NCBI GenBank assembly: GCA_014058105.1
Contig: JACGCM010002202.1
Span: 62,001-126,000 of the forward strand
DNA: 64,000 nucleotides
Direction: 5' to 3'
DNA from: Kingdonia uniflora
Lineage: Eukaryota > Streptophyta > Magnoliopsida > Ranunculales > Circaeasteraceae
The notes under the pieces are model-generated. The model did not search any database. It saw only the letters and a program-made list of their open reading frames with translations, and was not told the DNA's origin. Below are positions 61,201-64,000 of the stretch, one piece after another. The translations under genes and the position numbers were made by a program. Each line of letters begins with the position of its first letter. Within the stretch, counting starts at the first letter, position 1.

Positions 61201-63856
61201 CATCGGGTCAGTTTGTTCCCTCGTTCAATCAACTTGCCGATCTCTTCACTAAAGGTTTTCACAAGCATCGCTTTGAGTTATTGCGCTCCAAACTTGTCCA
61301 TCAAAGACCGCTAAGTTTGCGGGGGAGTGTTAAACTATAGACCTTTACTCTATGCTGCATCATTAGTAACCTATGTAACTGCCTTCTTTAACAACTTCTT
61401 TGTAAGTGATGTACTGCTCATTAATTCTTTTTAGTAGCCTATATAACCTATGTAACAACTCATTTATGTACTCATGTATATATATACACCTCCTAGAGAG
61501 AAGAATGATAAGCTTGATATTTACCAAACTATCACTAATTACTGTTTACTATTCTCTTAAAGGTAGGTAAATCAAATAGTGTCCATGTTTTGAAAATGAT
61601 TGACTTTCCTAAGTAACAACAATTTTTATAATTTGGGGCATTATATACTGTAAGGCTCAAGTGTTTTGGCTTGATGTGTAGTAAGTTTTTTTTTTTTTGG
61701 CAAGGTAAGTAATATTTTTATAAATTTTTAAGAAAATGTACAAAAGTAGAAAAGAGAGCAAGCTTAAAAATCCTAGATATGTAGAGGCAATGGCATCATT
61801 AAAGTACAAAGCATCCCAACTAGGTTGGCACCCCAAGAACCCCAATCATCTGCTTTTACCAAAGATACATGAAAATCGTGAAAATCTTAAACACTCCTTG
61901 TAAGGAGCCTTAATAGCCTGGTCAAGAAGGCTGGTCTTCCAACATGCCACTCCACTTCATTAGCTTGTAGTCTGCTGTCTCTCTTAGCCGCAGCCTGCCG
62001 AAAAGTTCAGCTCTCTCCAGTTAGCTGTTATTCTCAATCTTCTAAACCCTATCTTGACCCTTTGCCATTTAGGAACTAACTGCCAAGGGATCTTGTCACT
62101 ATTGAAAGCCCTAGCAGCAGCTTCAGAATCTGATTTTTCAGTTTCTAACTGCTTTGCCTTGGTCAGACCTTCCACTATAGCTACACATTCTGCAAAAAAG
62201 AAGAAGTAAATGGCAAGTTGATCACCAGCACACCAGTTACACCTCCTTTGTGGTCTCTGAAAACAACTCCTCTACCTATACATGGGTTACCAGAAGAATC
62301 ACCATCACAACAAATTCTTGTCTCATCTTTTGCAGGAGAGATCCAAACACAAGATTGAATTTTATCAGGCCTTCTACACTTAGCAGTAATCCCAGATTTT
62401 TAATAACCTGCAGATCATTGGGAGAGCTGTATATAGTAGCCTTACTAAGAGCAGAACATTCTCTAACTTCACTGAGAATCTTTCTTTTTAGCTTGATCAT
62501 ATTAGCCTATAGATTGTTGAACACCATTGCATTTCTAGTCAGCCACAAATTATAGAGATAGATGATTAGAAAGGATATCCAGGTGTCCTTAAGGGACTAG
62601 AGTGCTGCACCTTCAGAATATACAGCTTAGGGAGATTGAACAGATGACATCCCCAGTTTCTAAGTTCTACTGCCCAGTTGCACCTTCAGAATATATGAGC
62701 TGCAGAATATTATATTTGTGACAATAGTAGCACCCAGAGACTGGTATCTCCCCTTTTCTGTAGTTCACTATCAGTGGCCATAGCATTGTGCATAAGCCTC
62801 TAACAAGTTAAGAGTGTTTTGGTAAAACAGTGGTCTTCCATACAGAGGAGTACCACAAATTTTTGGCAGTTCCAATCTTAATTCATTAAAAGCTGACTTA
62901 ACTGAGAATTTATCTGCAATGTCAGGTTTCCAAACACAAACATCTTCTTGGTCTGCAACAGTTATAATAACTGAGTGGAAATCAATCTCCATGGTGGTGA
63001 ACATTTGAAGAAGGGCAGTAGGGACCTCCCAAACCCCATTAACCGAGTCTTGATCCACTGTGGTAATATGATGAAAGTCCTCACCTAAGACTTAATCTTT
63101 GAGAGAAGAATTAGATACCCAGTGATCATGCCAAAACAATGTACTTGAGCCATCCCCAGTCTGTCAGAAAACCTTATTTTGCTTTTGAAGAACTGCTTCC
63201 TTGATCCCATGCCACATGGTAGATCTTTTGTAGGAAGTAATTATATCCCCATTTGCCTTATAAGACTTTGCCTTCATGAATCAAGCTTAGTCACTCTTCC
63301 CTTGAAGTAGATCACAACCCAACTTCATTAGCATGGCCTGGTTCACTCCCCTGAGGCTTCCCTTGTACTAAGTGTTGAAATGCTAAATGTTGTAATCTAG
63401 TCAGTCTAATCAATTTTATCCTGGATAAATAAATAGTTACAAAAAAAGTTATTTTATCTGTCATTTTTGTATTTTTCGGATTAAATTGGATGCAAGTTTT
63501 ATTATGTTTTGATTGAAATTGGATTTGCCAAAAGCTAGTTCGCATTCACTTAAGTTTGAATCAAATTCATTGACAGTCATATTTTATGTAATATTAATTG
63601 AAAAGTTAGGTTACTATTGGTGTAAATAGTTGGAAACCACTGCATAACAGTTTATGTTAACCACAATCCCTTTCTCACAAGTTATTTGTGCAATTTTTCA
63701 CTTGTTCCATCTCAGCAACAAATCTGATTCACCATTCAACTCTGATTTTTGTGGCATACCAGGTATGAAATGCAGGATTTGCATGTTGTGGAAACTCTTC
63801 CTCAGATGGTTGCCTTATCTGAAACTTACATGCAGATATACGAGCAACAGCAATGA
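42628..63856 (+). CDS. USP39: USP39/SAD1-type U4/U6.U5 tri-snRNP protein (inactive ubiquitin protease)
   Basis: Nine exons join to 538 aa: 42628-42924, 49291-49535, 49951-50035, 50113-50298, 51881-52048, 52383-52580, 53385-53556, 54498-54669 and 63763-63856. All borders are GT-AG and the frame is open. The protein is needed for tri-snRNP assembly and nuclear pre-mRNA splicing. Residues 1-90 are acidic and low-complexity. Next come CPYLDTVNRQ and a UBP-type zinc finger (about 100-180: ACLVCGKYYQGRGRKSFAY, HSLDTDHHVY, YCLPDGYEI), then the USP fold from residue 210 (VGLNNIKQTDF) to the end (WYEMQDLHVVETLPQMVALS). Asp219 stands where active proteases have the catalytic Cys, and Ser495 (EGSYRVF) where they have His, so it should lack protease activity, as known for this family. 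Introns of 6.4 and 9.1 kb are filled with transposons. Confidence 0.93.
43276..43708. mobile_element. Foldback/MITE-like element with arms of about 85 bp (USP39 intron 1)
   Basis: The arms 43276-43365 and about 43620-43708 are inverted copies, containing CTTATCTAAAGACTCATTAT and GGAATGCTAAGATGCAACTG. They differ by one 5-bp insertion and a few substitutions. About 255 bp of unrelated DNA lies between them. No convincing target-site duplication is seen. Confidence 0.75.
43724..43865. repeat. Direct repeat flanking the organelle-like insert, left copy (142 bp)
   Basis: The copy starts GATACACATTTTTCAAAGC and ends ATATTCAAAC. It matches 45370-45498 closely and is longer by 13 bp, mostly one internal insertion near 43798-43812. 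Confidence 0.85.
43866..45369. other. Probable organelle-derived (mitochondrial-type) DNA insert in USP39 intron 1
   Basis: This 1.5 kb block is visibly richer in G+C than the intron around it. It has the texture of plant mitochondrial intergenic DNA (GAAAGAAAGAAGGAAG, GCGTAAGTGAAAGGTGAAGG, frequent CTTTCTT/AAGCTAG words). A 113-codon minus frame (44201-43860) is open but unassigned. No mitochondrial gene could be named. Direct repeats of about 130 bp flank it exactly on both sides. The origin is inferred from composition only. Confidence 0.45.
45370..45498. repeat. Direct repeat flanking the organelle-like insert, right copy (129 bp)
   Basis: This is the partner of 43724-43865, sharing TTTTTTGCTGGGCAAGCTG and CTTTTTTCCCCCAACATCA. 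The LINE relic begins shortly after it. Confidence 0.85.
45640..48660 (-). pseudogene. LINE reverse transcriptase relic, 3 kb (USP39 intron 1)
   Basis: Read from 48660 downward: a linker SWLCLGDSNSTIFNKA (48468-48160); the RT palm with NFPNLFVSWIKECISTPTYT and KGKRVLRQGDPMSAYLFVLV (47770-47540); the catalytic LAFADDV (about 47490); then GNGNSTRFWLDPWHKW (46902-46564); and near the 3' end an RNase H start DPPPPSILQLSTDGSF (46130-45747). The endonuclease domain is missing and many stops interrupt the frame, so it is a 5'-truncated dead copy. It lies antisense within the intron. Confidence 0.85.
48739..48934 (+). mobile_element. Possible short solo LTR (USP39 intron 1)
   Basis: The segment runs from TGTTGAGATTAGG to a terminal AACA. 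It contains a TATTTAAA box (about 48857) and an AATAAAG signal (about 48893) in LTR-like order, followed by a CT-rich stretch. No target duplication or second copy was found, so the call is tentative. Confidence 0.3.
49222..49254. repeat. (TA)n microsatellite
   Basis: An alternating T/A run with one G lies just before the acceptor of USP39 exon 2. Confidence 0.9.
50790..51560 (-). pseudogene. LINE C-terminal fragment (USP39 intron 4)
   Basis: The minus frames 51556-51176 and 51154-50867 read LTFPKKNLWVPKLPSMVPFF, NNHLFLLRPLDERIW and GVLLFALMWAIYGSNVMRGS. These match the zinc-binding and post-zinc segments of plant LINEs (FPxKxxWxPKxPxKVxFF, LWxxWxERNxR). The zinc ligands are eroded and a stop separates the two pieces. 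Confidence 0.65.
54131..54180. repeat. 20-bp direct repeat (USP39 intron 7)
   Basis: Two exact copies of AATGCTTATATTGTACTCAA (54131-54150 and 54161-54180) are separated by an A-rich spacer. Confidence 0.85.
55190..56745 (-). pseudogene. LINE reverse transcriptase fragment (USP39 intron 8, left)
   Basis: The minus strand from about 56440 to 56150 holds FKSTLSRLPVFYLSFF, VESKLEMITTNFLWDGI and RKHHLLKCDTFAHEKEV. These correspond to the plant LINE stretch LxSLPxYxxSLF...FLWxG...KxHLVxW. The rest is heavily broken. An A/T tract near 55190-55205 may mark the 3' tail. The copia element begins about 90 bp to the right. Confidence 0.6.
56835..57033 (+). repeat. Copia 5' LTR
   Basis: This 199-bp repeat matches 61328-61534. 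It contains a TATATATATA box near 56978. An insertion of about 9 bp is present only in the 3' copy. Confidence 0.95.
57034..57046 (+). other. Copia primer-binding site
   Basis: TGGTATCAGAGGG lies immediately after the 5' LTR. It is complementary to the 3' end of initiator tRNA-Met, as usual in plant copia elements. Confidence 0.85.
57163..61314 (+). pseudogene. Copia gag-pol polyprotein, broken
   Basis: Domains in order: gag (57163 to about 58050; FIKLTDSNYMTW, then TSCAVWDCLSRHFTQQFEAN and RFADSLASIGQPVSNIDLVT) with a damaged zinc knuckle CQVFGRVGHMSIAC; protease with DTRATHHM in place of the active DTGA; integrase (LVHSDVWMSP, FQSDGGTEY, then HTLLVTSQAPLNLWVEVVST and TFGCACYPHLSDY); reverse transcriptase (GCKWVFKLKRKSDGSVEHHK, ARLVAKGFHQQQGLDYDETF, LHKAIYGLKQAPRAW, and an intact LLYVDDIVLTG); and RNase H (YRHLMGSLKYLTLTRPDIAF, AFCDADWADCPDTRRSTSGF). 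More than ten stops and frameshifts break the frame. The protease and knuckle changes also point to inactivity. Confidence 0.9.
61328..61534 (+). repeat. Copia 3' LTR
   Basis: This 207-bp partner of the 5' LTR ends ACTATCA and is followed by the CTAAT duplication. Confidence 0.95.
61650..63290 (-). pseudogene. LINE fragment (USP39 intron 8, right)
   Basis: The minus strand carries WEVPTALLQMFTTMEIDFHS and VWKPDIADKFSVKSAFNELR (63058-62771), the plant LINE segment just before the zinc-binding domain. Next is an eroded stretch, then RNase H pieces near 62500-62276 and 62175-61984 (EGLTKAKQLETEKSDSEAAA). A T-run at 61687-61699, read as poly-A on the minus strand, may mark its 3' tail. Stops and shifts make it inactive. 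Confidence 0.65.
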
Positions 63857-64000
63857 GTTGGCAGAATTAAATGTCATGGACTGATAACTATCTGATACCA
63901 ATTTCCATAATTTTGTTTTGGAGGATTAGCTGATAAACCGAACTCAATTAACCTGTGAGTATGTATTGATGTTTGAGAATATAGGCTGAGAGCTGTAACA
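63857..64000 (+). other. 3' UTR side of USP39
   Basis: The sequence after the USP39 stop should be the start of its 3' UTR. No polyadenylation signal is certain before the window ends. Confidence 0.4.

Larger units (their letters stand above)
56835..61534 (+). mobile_element. Ty1/copia retrotransposon with both LTRs and target duplication (USP39 intron 8)
   Basis: The 5' LTR is 56835-57033 (199 bp) and the 3' LTR 61328-61534 (207 bp). Both start TGTT and end ACTATCA. CTAAT flanks both ends (56830-56834 and 61535-61539), a 5-bp target-site duplication. The primer-binding site TGGTATCAGAGGG follows the 5' LTR directly. A purine tract GCGGGGGAG precedes the 3' LTR. The LTRs differ by about 14 substitutions and two gaps, so the insertion is old but clearly later than the gene. 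Orientation is the same as USP39. Confidence 0.95.

Overview
This window is nuclear DNA from a flowering plant, most likely a eudicot. The evidence is AT-rich intergenic DNA, GT-AG introns, a plant PLS-type PPR gene, a ten-exon plant ADH gene, an ECA1-like prolamin-like gene, and dense LTR retrotransposons, LINEs, CACTA and Harbinger elements. I could run no searches. Family names rest on motifs read by eye, and exon borders were placed by hand from splice sites and reading frame.

Five host genes look intact: an E/E+-type PPR protein (1881-3800, +), a secreted PLAT-domain protein with two exons (5413-5975, -), a proline-rich secreted protein with a C-terminal prolamin-like domain (23228-24433, +), an alcohol dehydrogenase with ten exons (29994-32496, -), and the USP39/SAD1 splicing factor with nine exons over 21 kb (42628-63856, +). 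A DUF247 gene (25559-26416) is broken.

Most of the rest is mobile DNA. From left to right: a Ty3/gypsy RT relic (3-1012); a GAGCATCC-ended MITE just upstream of the PPR gene; a LINE scrap and a tRNA-like sequence; a copia LTR with PBS and broken gag (7867-9331); a roughly 10 kb CACTA element (12178 to about 22170) holding a decayed TnpA-like gene, a LINE piece, an organelle-like piece and a spliced, unrecognised gene fragment on the opposite strand; a copia-type LTR relic and a gypsy-type gag relic (26784-29760); a plant-mobile-domain pseudogene (33130-35420); a Harbinger element with a broken transposase (36123-37998); and a Tourist-like MITE with TTA duplications (41010-41788).

The USP39 introns are heavily invaded. 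Intron 1 (6.4 kb) holds a foldback element, an organelle-like insert between direct repeats of about 130 bp, and a 3 kb LINE. Intron 4 holds a LINE end. Intron 8 (9.1 kb) holds a structurally complete copia element (56835-61534, CTAAT duplications, two LTRs) between two LINE fragments. The USP39 reading frame nevertheless stays open across all nine exons.

The host genes show no operon-like or pathway link to one another. I found no evidence of a wholly new system. The best leads are the captured gene inside the CACTA element, the organelle-like insert with its long flanking repeats, and the unrecognised block beside the mobile-domain pseudogene.
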